A stretch of DNA of 64,000 bases from Pseudomonadota bacterium (lineage in GTDB: Bacteria; Pseudomonadota; Gammaproteobacteria; Steroidobacterales; Steroidobacteraceae). The stretch is taken from positions 1 to 64,000 of the forward strand of contig JAEWAF010000091.1 in NCBI GenBank assembly GCA_023391815.1. Reading direction: 5' to 3'. The notes under the pieces are model-generated. The model was not told the origin of the DNA, ran no database searches, and saw only the letters and a program-made list of their open reading frames with translations. Positions 1 to 7,688 of this stretch are shown piece after piece (position 1 is the first letter of the stretch; the number at the start of each line of letters is the position of its first letter). The translations under genes and the position numbers were made by a program.

Positions 1-19
1 GTTGCTCCGCGTCGAAGGC

Positions 20-122
20 GTGACGAAGGCCCGCGTGGTTGGCAGGAGCGAGTGAAGAGGGCCGCCGTGGTTGCCTGGCGCGGCGAGCGTGAAGAGGGCC
101 GCGGGCGTTTGCTTCGCCCAGG
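20..122. repeat. Degenerate short tandem repeat at left edge
   Basis: Three imperfect copies of a unit of roughly 32-37 bases follow one another, starting near 20, 52 and 89. Each begins GTGA(C/A)GA(A/G)GG, continues with a GCCCGC/GCCGC element and the first two carry CGTGGTTG. The last two copies share the run GTGAAGAGGGCCGC exactly. I see no open frame that runs convincingly through the copies. The array may extend beyond the left edge of the window. Function is unknown. Confidence 0.5.
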
Positions 123-473
123 AGGGCATGCAGTGGACGCGGCATTTGTTTGGTGAGAGAGGTGCAGGATGGCTGCAGCGGTTGGCCTGGGGGACGGGAA
201 GGCTAGTTGTCAGCGGCCTTTGATCGGCGCTGGAAGGTGAGCGGCAGGCGCTGGCCGGCACCGAGGGGCGCAGTTCGTGCTGGTCGGCCGGTCAAAGTGT
301 TACCTAGCGTGGCGCGGGCGGAGGAGTTCGCAGCGGTCGTGTCCGGTCGCATGCCGGCACGCGATGAGCTCTGTTGCCCATCGCGCTCAATTCAGCCTCA
401 GCGGCTGACGTGGCCGCGCGCCCGAATCGGGGCCGCCCCGCGTCTGATCCCTTGGGCAACCTCTTCAACGAAC
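123..473. other. Gene-free stretch between the repeat and the AAA ATPase stop
   Basis: About 350 bases with no supported gene. Open frames here (207-548 and 374-712, plus strand) are proline- and arginine-rich, and the second runs into the antisense of the AAA ATPase, so I treat them as chance frames of GC-rich DNA. No tRNA-like arm, terminator or clear promoter was recognised. Confidence 0.4.
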
Positions 474-1970
474 TCAAGCAGCGGGAACAGTGCGTTCAGC
501 CGCCCACAGCCGCAACTCCGAGATCTTCTCCGCCATCGTCACCGATAGCGGGCGCGTCGCGCGAATCTCTTGGAGGATGTGCTGAGCGCTCGCAGGCGAG
601 CCGCTTGCATGAGCGGCATACACGGCTGACACGACGGCCTGTTCGATTTCCGCGCCGGAGAAACCTTCGCACGCCGTGGCCAGTTGCCGCACGTGGTTGT
701 CCGCGAGAGTGAGGCTTCGCTTCTTGGCGTGGATGCGCAAGATGTCTTCGCGGACCGCGCTGCTCGGCAGGTCGACGAAGAAAATTTCGTCCAGCCGCCC
801 CTTCCGTACCAGCTCCGGAGGGAGTGCGGAAATATCGTTCGCGGTGGCGACGACGAACACGCGCGATTTCTTTTCCGCGAGCCAGGTGAGGAAGGTCCCG
901 AGCAGGCGCCGAGAGGTGCCGTTGTCGCTGTCGCCGACGGACACGCCTTTCTCGATCTCGTCGATCCACAGCACGCAAGGTGACATCGTCTCCGCGGTCG
1001 CCAGGGACTCGCGCAGGTTGCGCTCCGACTCGCCGATGTATTTGTTCACGATGGCACCGAAATCGAGTCGGAGCAGCGGCACGCCGAAGATACCGGCCGC
1101 GGCTTTGGCCGCGACACTCTTCCCGCAGCCCTGCACGCCGAGCAGCAGCACGCCTTTGGGCGATTCGAGCTGAGGCGCGCTGCCGTCGAACGCGGGTTTC
1201 CGCAATCGCAGCCACTCTTTCAGCCGCGACATGCCGCCGAGATCGGCGAACTGCGCGGTGTCGTACTCGAACGCGAGCACGCCGCCGCGGTTCAACAATT
1301 GATATTTCGCCTGCATCACTGCCGGCAGATCCGTCGGCAGCAGCGCGCCGTCGTCGAAGATGACTTTGCGCGCCAGTCGCTCGGTGTCGCCGGTGGACAG
1401 TCCGCCGAGATTTTCCACGAGCAGTTCCAGAGACTTGCGATCTGTCTTTACACGTTGACCGTAAGTTCGTGTCCACTCCGAGGCGACGCGCTCGACGATG
1501 CCGAGACGCTCGTTTCGATCCGGAAACGCGAGCGTGAGCCGAGCGCACAAGTGATCCAGCTCGCGCGGAAGTTGGATCTCATGACTGATCAGCACGACGG
1601 TGCGAGCGACGCGGTCGTAGTCCTGACAGATGTCCTTCAGCAGTCGCACGTTCACCGGATCGGCGAGAAATGGATGGAAGTCGAGCAGGACGTACACGCC
1701 GCCAGTTGCCGCCGCGCGCACGCCTTTCAGCAACGCGGTCGGATCGTCATTGTGTTGCGGCGGAGTGACCAAACTTAGATCGATCCGACGCAAACCGTCC
1801 GTGACAGTCCACTGAAACAGCGGCGTATGCACCTTGCTCGCGAGCTGGGGCGCCAGCGAGGCGAGGAGGGCGATGGCGCGCGGCTCGTCGCGCGTTTCGA
1901 TGACGATCAGCGGCACACGGCTTTTCAGCAGCGCGTCCAGCTCTCTGCGCGTGTCTGTCGATGCAGTCAT
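474..1970 (-). CDS. Ycf46-like AAA family ATPase
   Basis: A 498-residue AAA ATPase. The N-terminal half (about 1-230) looks like the degenerate domain of Ycf46-type proteins. The C-terminal half is a canonical AAA module with Walker A GVQGCGKS at 278-285, Walker B VLWIDEIEK at 333-341, a sensor-1 region VVATAND and an arginine-finger region RKGRLDE near 389-394, followed by a helical lid with the SGAEIEQ signature. The Ycf46 family is widespread in cyanobacteria, plastids and some proteobacteria; a role in bicarbonate or stress regulation has been proposed but is not settled. The gene stands alone: a repeat-rich gap lies downstream and the decarboxylase diverges upstream. All ATPase motifs are intact, so it should be an active NTPase; the substrate is unknown. 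Confidence 0.85.
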   Translation of the reverse strand: MTASTDTRRELDALLKSRVPLIVIETRDEPRAIALLASLAPQLASKVHTPLFQWTVTDGLRRIDLSLVTPPQHNDDPTALLKGVRAAATGGVYVLLDFHPFLADPVNVRLLKDICQDYDRVARTVVLISHEIQLPRELDHLCARLTLAFPDRNERLGIVERVASEWTRTYGQRVKTDRKSLELLVENLGGLSTGDTERLARKVIFDDGALLPTDLPAVMQAKYQLLNRGGVLAFEYDTAQFADLGGMSRLKEWLRLRKPAFDGSAPQLESPKGVLLLGVQGCGKSVAAKAAAGIFGVPLLRLDFGAIVNKYIGESERNLRESLATAETMSPCVLWIDEIEKGVSVGDSDNGTSRRLLGTFLTWLAEKKSRVFVVATANDISALPPELVRKGRLDEIFFVDLPSSAVREDILRIHAKKRSLTLADNHVRQLATACEGFSGAEIEQAVVSAVYAAHASGSPASAQHILQEIRATRPLSVTMAEKISELRLWAAERTVPAA

Positions 1971-2263
1971 GTGGTGAATCCAACTCCGCGTTTCTTACGT
2001 AAGGAGAGCCAGCGAGAGGTTCACGTGCCCGTGCCGCAGTTCGCGCGTCCGAGATTTTTTTCGCCCGCGGGGATAAAAACTGTGACGCGCTTCTTGCATC
2101 GCCGGACATTTTTGCTAAATTTCGCGCCGGCCTGTGTAAGAGAGCACCACGCGTAAGCTGCAGTGCCGCTCGACCAGAACTTGTGAGAGCTTCAGACGTT
2201 CAGAAAATCTGTCGCTCTTGTTGGTTGGTTAAGTGTTCGCAGCTTTTGAGAGGTGCCCAACAG
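1971..2263. promoter_or_regulatory. Divergent intergenic region between AAA ATPase and decarboxylase
   Basis: This region is more AT-rich than its flanks. It contains a perfect 10-bp palindrome CTTACGTAAG at 1994-2003. For the decarboxylase, a weak promoter-like pair TTGCAT (2094-2099) and TAAATT (2116-2121) with 16-base spacing can be drawn. A Shine-Dalgarno-like GAGAGG at 2248-2253 sits ten bases before the GTG at 2264. The promoter assignment is tentative. Confidence 0.3.
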
Positions 2264-3505
2264 GTGTTGCCCCGCGCAGCCAAGCAGTCACTCGCCGTTT
2301 CTCCGGCCCACTCCTTCGATTCCACCACGCTGACGGAAACCGAAATCCGTGCGCTGGTCGCCCGTTTCGGTTCGCCCCTGCTGGTGGTGGACTGCGAGCA
2401 GGTGCGTCGCCAGTACCGCGCGCTCAAGGCCGCGCTGCCCGGTGTCGACCTTCACTACGCGCTCAAGCCGCTGCCGCACGCCGCGGTCGTCTCGTGCTTG
2501 CGTGACGAAGGTGCTTATTTCGACCTCGCCACCACCGGCGAAGTCGAGTTGGTGAAGCAGCAGGGCATTGCTCCGAGCCGTTGCATTCACACTCACCCGA
2601 TCAAGCGTGACAGCGACATCCGTGATGCGCTCCGTTACGGCGTCACCACGTTCGTCGCGGACAATCCGGAAGAGCTGAAGAAGTTCGTGCGCTATCGCAA
2701 GCGTGCCGAGCTGCTGATCCGAGTGTCATTCCGCAGCCCGAACGCCGTGGTCGATCTGTCGAAGAAGTTCGGCTGCGAGCCGGGCGCCGTGCTCGGAATG
2801 ATCGAACAGGCGCGTCGCCTCGGCGTGCGCGTGAAAGGTCTGTCGTTTCACGTCGGCTCTCAGGCGACCGACCCCGCGAAGTACGTCGAAGCCATACATG
2901 CGTGCACCAACATCATGGCGGAAGCCGTGCTGGCGGGGCTGCCGTCGCTCGACGTGCTCGACATCGGTGGCGGCTACCCGGTCGCGTACAACGACAGCGT
3001 CACGCCGATCGACGAATTCTGCCGCCCGATCCGTGCCGCGCTCGCCAAGTTGCCGCCGCACGTCCGCGTGATCGCCGAGCCGGGCCGCTACATCGCCGCG
3101 CCGGCCGCGATCGCCGTGTCGTCGGTGATGGGCAAGGCCAAGCGCGACGGTCGCTGGTGGTATTACCTGGACGACGGCGTGTACGGCTCGTACAGCGGTC
3201 AGATGTTCGACCACGCCAAGTATCCGGTGTCGGTGCTGCGCGAAGGTGGGGAGCTGCACGAGAGCGTGCTCGCGGGTCCGACCTGCGACTCCATCGACGT
3301 GATCGACGAATGCATCATGCTGCCGGAGCTGGAAGTGGGCGACCTGGTCGTGGGCCGCATGATGGGGGCCTACACCTGGGCCAGCGCCACCGACTTCAAC
3401 TTCTTCAAGCGCGCCAAGGTCGTCGTGATGAACGAGACCGCCGACGCGCGGCGTGTGGTTCGTCTGCAGCGCAAAGCTGCCGGCGGTCGAGGCCGCGCTG
3501 CCTGA
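2264..3505 (+). CDS. Fold-type III PLP-dependent ornithine/lysine decarboxylase
   Basis: Alanine-racemase-fold decarboxylase of the eukaryotic-like ODC type, probably making putrescine (or cadaverine) for polyamine synthesis. With the GTG at 2264 as start the protein has 413 residues; this start has GAGAGG ten bases upstream. An in-frame GTG at 2183 would add 27 cysteine-rich residues that do not look like the family. Visible motifs are the PLP lysine in YALKPLPH (about K68), HVGSQ (196-200), the glycine loop IGGGYP (234-239), EPGRY (272-276) and the active-site cysteine in GPTCDS (about C341), which is contributed across the dimer. The sequence cannot decide between ornithine and lysine as substrate. 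It is followed after 27 bases by the ComB-like gene. Confidence 0.88.
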   Translation: MLPRAAKQSLAVSPAHSFDSTTLTETEIRALVARFGSPLLVVDCEQVRRQYRALKAALPGVDLHYALKPLPHAAVVSCLRDEGAYFDLATTGEVELVKQQGIAPSRCIHTHPIKRDSDIRDALRYGVTTFVADNPEELKKFVRYRKRAELLIRVSFRSPNAVVDLSKKFGCEPGAVLGMIEQARRLGVRVKGLSFHVGSQATDPAKYVEAIHACTNIMAEAVLAGLPSLDVLDIGGGYPVAYNDSVTPIDEFCRPIRAALAKLPPHVRVIAEPGRYIAAPAAIAVSSVMGKAKRDGRWWYYLDDGVYGSYSGQMFDHAKYPVSVLREGGELHESVLAGPTCDSIDVIDECIMLPELEVGDLVVGRMMGAYTWASATDFNFFKRAKVVVMNETADARRVVRLQRKAAGGRGRAA

Positions 3506-3532
3506 GCGCGGCGGCCTGAACGAGGTCGCCGC

Positions 3533-4246
3533 TTGCAGGTCACGGTCGTAGATCACGTCGCCGGTGCGCAGTCCGCGCAGGGCGTCGCCGTCGTCATCGA
3601 TGTGTTCCGAGCGTTTTCGGTCGCCGCGTACGCGTTCTCGCGTGGCGCGGCGACCGTCATTCCCGTCGCCGAAGTCGATTACGCGCGCGAGCTCAAGCGC
3701 GAGCATCCGGACTGGTTGCTGATCGGTGAGCGCCACGCGCGCCCGTTACCCGGATTCGACTGCGGCAATTCGCCTGCTGATTTGGAAAAGATCGAGGTCG
3801 CGGGCCGCACCATCATTCATACGACGCACGCCGGGACGCAGGGTCTTACGAGCGTGCCGTCCTCCGTGGAGACGATCACTGGCGCGTTGGTGAACGCCGG
3901 AGCCATCGTTCGCTATCTGCAGGCGCTACAACCCGAGGTCGTGACGCTGGTGCGCATGGGGCACGAGGCGCGCGAGAACTGCGACGAAGATGACCTCTGC
4001 GCCGAGCTGCTGCGATCCCGCTTGCTCGGCGAGCCGATGCCCGTGGCTGGCATTCGCGAACAGCTACGAAAGGCATCGAGCGCGGTGAAGTTCTTCGATC
4101 TCGCGTGCGACTGGGCACCTGAGCGCGATTTCGATTTGTGCACGCGAGTCGACGAGTTCGACTTCGTGTTACGGCGGGACACCGCCGCGTCACCGCCATG
4201 CCTGCGCAGGATCGACGTGCCCCCAGCGCCGATCGAACCCGCATGA
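3533..4246 (+). CDS. ComB-like 2-phosphosulfolactate phosphatase family protein
   Basis: A 237-residue member of the ComB family. The pattern DVFRAF (23-28), GERH (65-68), GFDCGNSP (74-81) and TTHAGTQG (97-104) matches the phosphatase fold. In methanogens ComB dephosphorylates 2-phosphosulfolactate in coenzyme M synthesis. Bacteria with no coenzyme M pathway also carry homologues with unknown substrates, and no other coenzyme M gene is visible here. The start is a TTG preceded by GAGG about nine bases upstream. Its stop overlaps the ATG of the next gene (ATGA), so the two are translationally coupled. The family call is firm; the physiological substrate is not. Confidence 0.8.
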   Translation: MQVTVVDHVAGAQSAQGVAVVIDVFRAFSVAAYAFSRGAATVIPVAEVDYARELKREHPDWLLIGERHARPLPGFDCGNSPADLEKIEVAGRTIIHTTHAGTQGLTSVPSSVETITGALVNAGAIVRYLQALQPEVVTLVRMGHEARENCDEDDLCAELLRSRLLGEPMPVAGIREQLRKASSAVKFFDLACDWAPERDFDLCTRVDEFDFVLRRDTAASPPCLRRIDVPPAPIEPA

Positions 4247-4584
4247 GCCCGGTCCTTCGCGCCATCCTGTTGCTCACCATGTCGAACGTCTTCATGACGT
4301 TTGCGTGGTACGCGCACCTGAAGGAGCTGAATCAAAAGCCCTGGATCGTGGCGGCGCTGGTCAGCTGGGGCATCGCGTTGTTCGAATATTTGTTGCAGGT
4401 TCCGGCGAATCGCATCGGCTACACCGTGCTGACCTTGCCGCAGCTGAAGATCTTGCAGGAAGTGATCACGCTGACGGTGTTCGTGCCGTTCGTGATGTTG
4501 TACATGCGACAGCCGCTCAAGCTCGATTACCTGTGGGCCGCGCTGTGCATGATGGGCGCGGTTTATTTCGTGTTCCGCAAATGA
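4243..4584 (+). CDS. DUF486 family small membrane protein
   Basis: A 113-residue protein with about four hydrophobic segments, of the DUF486/DMT-like family. The conserved features are MTFAWYAHLK near the N-terminus, FEYLLQVPANRIGY in the middle and a C-terminal segment ending VYFVFRK. The family resembles small drug/metabolite transporters but has no proven function. The ATG at 4243 overlaps the stop of the ComB-like gene, and its own stop overlaps the ATG of the HIT-like gene (ATGA), so 3533-5030 reads as one tightly coupled unit. Longer upstream frames to 4138 would overlap the ComB-like gene by about 100 bases and add a basic tail, so I rejected them. Confidence 0.85.
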   Translation: MSPVLRAILLLTMSNVFMTFAWYAHLKELNQKPWIVAALVSWGIALFEYLLQVPANRIGYTVLTLPQLKILQEVITLTVFVPFVMLYMRQPLKLDYLWAALCMMGAVYFVFRK

Positions 4585-5030
4585 GCACAGCCATTCATCG
4601 TCTGGTCGAGAGCTGTCGCGCCGGCAACGATCCTTCCGTGGTCGCGCGGCTGCGGTCGGGATGGGCCGTGATGGGCCAGCGCCAGGTGCTCACCGGCTAT
4701 TGTCTGCTGCTGCCCGATCCGGTCGTGCCGCATCTGAATGCGCTGAAGCCGGCCGAGCGCGATTTGTTCCTTTCCGAGCTCGGCCTGCTGGGCGACGCAG
4801 TGCTGGCCGCAACCGGAGCCCTGCGGATCAATTACGCGATCTTCGGCAACGTCGAGCCGGCATTGCATGCTCACGTGCATCCGCGCTTCGTCGATGAGCC
4901 CGAAGCCATGCGCACGGCCAACCCTTGGGGTTATGACTGGCAGCAAGCGCCCGCGTTCGATGTCGGGGTGCACGCGCCGTTGCGTGACTTAATTCGCCAG
5001 CAGCTCGTCCGCCTCGGCGCCGACGTATAA
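4581..5030 (+). CDS. HIT-like family protein
   Basis: A 149-residue protein with a histidine-triad-like motif HAHVHPRF at 96-103. HIT proteins are nucleotide hydrolases or transferases acting on phosphoanhydride-linked nucleotides. The spacing H-x-H-x-H is kept, but the motif is followed by PRF rather than two hydrophobic residues, so the substrate may differ from that of classical HINT proteins. The ATG at 4581 overlaps the preceding stop. A hairpin followed by T's, 19 bases after the stop, probably ends the transcript. Confidence 0.78.
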   Translation: MSTAIHRLVESCRAGNDPSVVARLRSGWAVMGQRQVLTGYCLLLPDPVVPHLNALKPAERDLFLSELGLLGDAVLAATGALRINYAIFGNVEPALHAHVHPRFVDEPEAMRTANPWGYDWQQAPAFDVGVHAPLRDLIRQQLVRLGADV

Positions 5031-5048
5031 CTTTTTCCGCGCCCACTG

Positions 5049-5068
5049 CCGCCGTTTTCGGCGGTTTT
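5049..5068 (+). terminator. Intrinsic terminator after the HIT-like gene
   Basis: A perfect 6-bp stem CCGCCG/CGGCGG with a TTTT loop, followed directly by TTTT. It lies 19 bases downstream of the HIT-like stop and 107 bases before the next start. Confidence 0.65.
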
Positions 5069-5174
5069 CCCCACAGCTTGTTGTCGACTGGTGCACAGTG
5101 TCGCCAGTTAGTGACGATCGCGGGTTTACAGTAGAGGTTCGCGATGTAAACTCTGCGCTGCTTGGAAGCATTCA

Positions 5175-5594
5175 GTGAGTAGCTCGATCATGCGGGTCAA
5201 GTCGAGCCTGGCCAGTTACGTCGCAGAACAACTCGCGCCGCTCGGGCGAATATCCAGTCGTGCGATTTTCGGCGGCGTCGGTGTGTTCATCGACGACCGT
5301 TTGCTCGCCATCGTGATGGGCGAGAAGCTGTACCTGCACACGGATAAAAGCAATCTCGACGATTACGTCGCTCGGGGCATGCCGCAGTTCAAGCCCTATC
5401 CGAACGCATTCGATCTCACCACCGATCATCACGAAGTGCCGCAGGACGTGATCAACGACGCCGAGCAGCTGAAGATCTGGGGCGAGCGCGCGCTCAACGC
5501 GGCGATCGAGTCGGCGCGCGCCAAACAAATGGCCGGCATCGAGCGCTCCCGCCACATGAAGCAGGTGAAGAAGCGCGCCAAGGAAAAGAAATAA
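5175..5594 (+). CDS. TfoX N-terminal domain protein
   Basis: A 139-residue protein matching the TfoX/Sxy N-terminal domain: a helix with YVAEQLAPLG, then ISSRAIFGGVGVF, a strand LAIVMGEKLYLH and the motif FKPYPNAFDL. Only the N-terminal domain is present; the C-terminal TfoX domain of true competence regulators is missing. Such stand-alone proteins are common and their role is unclear. The GTG at 5175 has GGAAG six bases upstream; an ATG at 5190 is the alternative. The C-terminus is strongly basic (KKRAKEKK). Confidence 0.82.
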   Translation: MSSSIMRVKSSLASYVAEQLAPLGRISSRAIFGGVGVFIDDRLLAIVMGEKLYLHTDKSNLDDYVARGMPQFKPYPNAFDLTTDHHEVPQDVINDAEQLKIWGERALNAAIESARAKQMAGIERSRHMKQVKKRAKEKK

Positions 5595-5597
5595 CGC

Positions 5598-7670
5598 TCA
5601 ACTGCGCGTCAGCGCGACCAGCGCGGAGAGCGAACGTACCGGCGCCGAGCACGTCATCCCGCGACACACGTACGCCGCGGTCTCCGGCAAAGGTTTCTTA
5701 TCCGCGATTGCAGTTGGCAGCCCGACCACGTCCGATCCGATCGCGAACACCAGCCGTCTCGGCGCGTAGACCCTCGCCAGCTCGTCACGCCAACTCTCGG
5801 CTTCTTTGTGCTCGCCACGCACGATGACGATCTCGGGCGGCTCCAGATGCTCCTCGAGCGCGACCAGCAGGGCAGTGTGAGCGTGTGGATAGTGCTGCAA
5901 GGCAGGCCAAGCGGCGCGTAGCGTTCTTGCCGCCGCATCGAGAAATCGGGTCTCGCCCAGCAAAAGACCCAGTCGAGTGAGCGCCTGAGCCGCGATGGCG
6001 TTGCCCGCGGGGAGGGCTTCGTCGCTGAACGAGCGCGAGCGATGCATGAGCTGCTCGTGATCGTCCGCGGTGAAAAAGAACCCGCCGGACTCGCGATCTT
6101 CGAAGTGCGTCAATAGCGCCTCGGCCAATTCGGTCGCGAATTTCAGATCCTCGCTACGCCAGCGTGTTTGCAATAACTCCAGCACGCCATCGAGCAGGAA
6201 TGCGTAGTCGTCGAGATAAGCGGCGAATCGGGCCCGTCCGTCCTTGTAGGTCGCGAGCAGTCGGCTCTCGCGCCAGCATTGCTGACGAATGAAATCGACG
6301 GCGCGGACCGCGGCGTCGGCCAGGTCGGGCCGACGTAATGCACGAGCTGCGACAGCGAGACCGCCGATCGCCAGACCGTTCCACGAGGTCAGCACTTTGT
6401 CGTCGCGCCCCGGCCAGACCCGGCGATTGCGCGCTTCGAGCAGAACGCGCCGCGCATGCTCGAGGCGTTTGGCGACTTGCGCGGGCTCGATGCCCAGTTC
6501 GCCGGCGATATCGTCTTCCGAACGAAACACGTGCAGATGCCAGTCTTGCCCTTCGAAGTTGGCCGGGCGATCGAGACCGAAATGCCGAGCGAACACGGCG
6601 TAATCGTCCGCGTCGAGCAGTCGCGACACTTCCGTCGGCTGCCACACGTAGAACTTACCTTCATGACCTTCGGAGTCGGCATCGAGCGCCGAGCGGAAGC
6701 CGCCCTCGGGAGCTTGCATGTCACGAATCATCCAGTCGGCGGTTTCTCCCGCGATCCGGCTGAACAACGGCTCACCGGTCGCCAACGCGGCGTGCGCATA
6801 CACACGCAGCAGTTGTCCGTTGTCGTACAGCATCTTTTCGAAGTGCGGGATCATCCAGTAAGCATCGACGCTGTAGCGCGCGAAGCCGCCGCCGAGATGA
6901 TCGTAGATGCCGCCATCGGCCATGCGCTTGAGCGTCAGCGTCGCCATGTAAAGCGAGTGCAGATCCGGTTCTTCGGCACCCGCCGTCGCCCGCCACTGAC
7001 GTAACAAGAACTCGATGTTGGTTGGATGAGGGAATTTCGGCGCGCCACCGAAGCCGCCGAATTCAGGGTCGAAGGCGCCGGCGAGTTGCTCGCGAGCGGC
7101 GTGGGCCGGCACGAACGTCAATGGCGTGCCGCCCGACGCCGGCGGCGAGTGCAGCTGATCGAACGCTTGTTGTAACGCTTCGCTCTGCTGCGCGATGTCG
7201 TCGGCACGCTCGCGGTAGAACTGAGCCACGCGTTTCAACAGGTCGGTGAACGCAGGCAGGCCGTGGCGCGCTTCCTTGGGAAAGTACGTGCCGCCGAAGA
7301 AGGGGCGCTGGTCGCGTGGCGACAGAAACATCGTTAGCGGCCAGCCGCCGCCGCGCTGGGTGAGCATCTGCTGCGCGATCTGGTAGATGCGATCCAGGTC
7401 GGGCCGCTCCTCGCGATCGACCTTGATGTTCACGAACAGCTCGTTCATCACCGCGGCGCTGGCCGGATCCTCGAACGACTCGTGCGCCATGACGTGGCAC
7501 CAGTGGCACGCGGAGTAGCCGATCGACAGTAGAATGGGCTTGTTCTCGCGCCGGGCGAGCGCCAGCGCCTCTTCGCCCCAGGGGTACCAGTCGACCGGAT
7601 TGGCGGCGTGTTGCAGCAGATACGGGCTCGTCTCGCGAGCGAGACGGTTGCGATGTGTTGAATCGTGCAT
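5598..7670 (-). CDS. DUF255 thioredoxin-fold protein (YyaL/SSP411 family)
   Basis: A 690-residue protein of the YyaL/spermatogenesis-associated-protein-20 family. An N-terminal thioredoxin-like domain carries SACHWCHVM with C55-HW-C58 and is followed by a long (alpha/alpha)6-barrel-like region, which gives the usual family length. The family is sometimes annotated as highly conserved thioredoxin-domain or N-acylglucosamine epimerase-like, but its reaction is not established. The start at 7670 (MHDST) was chosen because it gives the family N-terminus RLARETSPYLLQHAANPVDW. The open frame continues to 8507, but that part lies antisense to rlmI. The start is only 18 bases from the divergent rlmI start. 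The stop is three bases from the convergent TfoX-N stop. Confidence 0.9.
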   Translation of the reverse strand: MHDSTHRNRLARETSPYLLQHAANPVDWYPWGEEALALARRENKPILLSIGYSACHWCHVMAHESFEDPASAAVMNELFVNIKVDREERPDLDRIYQIAQQMLTQRGGGWPLTMFLSPRDQRPFFGGTYFPKEARHGLPAFTDLLKRVAQFYRERADDIAQQSEALQQAFDQLHSPPASGGTPLTFVPAHAAREQLAGAFDPEFGGFGGAPKFPHPTNIEFLLRQWRATAGAEEPDLHSLYMATLTLKRMADGGIYDHLGGGFARYSVDAYWMIPHFEKMLYDNGQLLRVYAHAALATGEPLFSRIAGETADWMIRDMQAPEGGFRSALDADSEGHEGKFYVWQPTEVSRLLDADDYAVFARHFGLDRPANFEGQDWHLHVFRSEDDIAGELGIEPAQVAKRLEHARRVLLEARNRRVWPGRDDKVLTSWNGLAIGGLAVAARALRRPDLADAAVRAVDFIRQQCWRESRLLATYKDGRARFAAYLDDYAFLLDGVLELLQTRWRSEDLKFATELAEALLTHFEDRESGGFFFTADDHEQLMHRSRSFSDEALPAGNAIAAQALTRLGLLLGETRFLDAAARTLRAAWPALQHYPHAHTALLVALEEHLEPPEIVIVRGEHKEAESWRDELARVYAPRRLVFAIGSDVVGLPTAIADKKPLPETAAYVCRGMTCSAPVRSLSALVALTRS

Positions 7671-7675
7671 AGAAT
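7648..7675 (+). promoter_or_regulatory. Candidate rlmI promoter inside the DUF255 start
   Basis: TTGCGA (7648-7653) and TAGAAT (7670-7675) with a 16-base spacer match sigma-70 elements in 4 and 5 of 6 positions. Transcription would start near 7682, only about seven bases before the rlmI ATG at 7689, so the message would be nearly leaderless. There is no Shine-Dalgarno sequence in front of the ATG. Confidence 0.4.
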
Positions 7676-7688
7676 GCGCCCACTTTAA

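Noticed and set aside
207..712. Two overlapping plus-strand open frames at the left edge (113 and 112 residues)
   Set aside because: They are low-complexity, proline- and arginine-rich and partly antisense to the AAA ATPase. No start signal or recognisable domain supports them.
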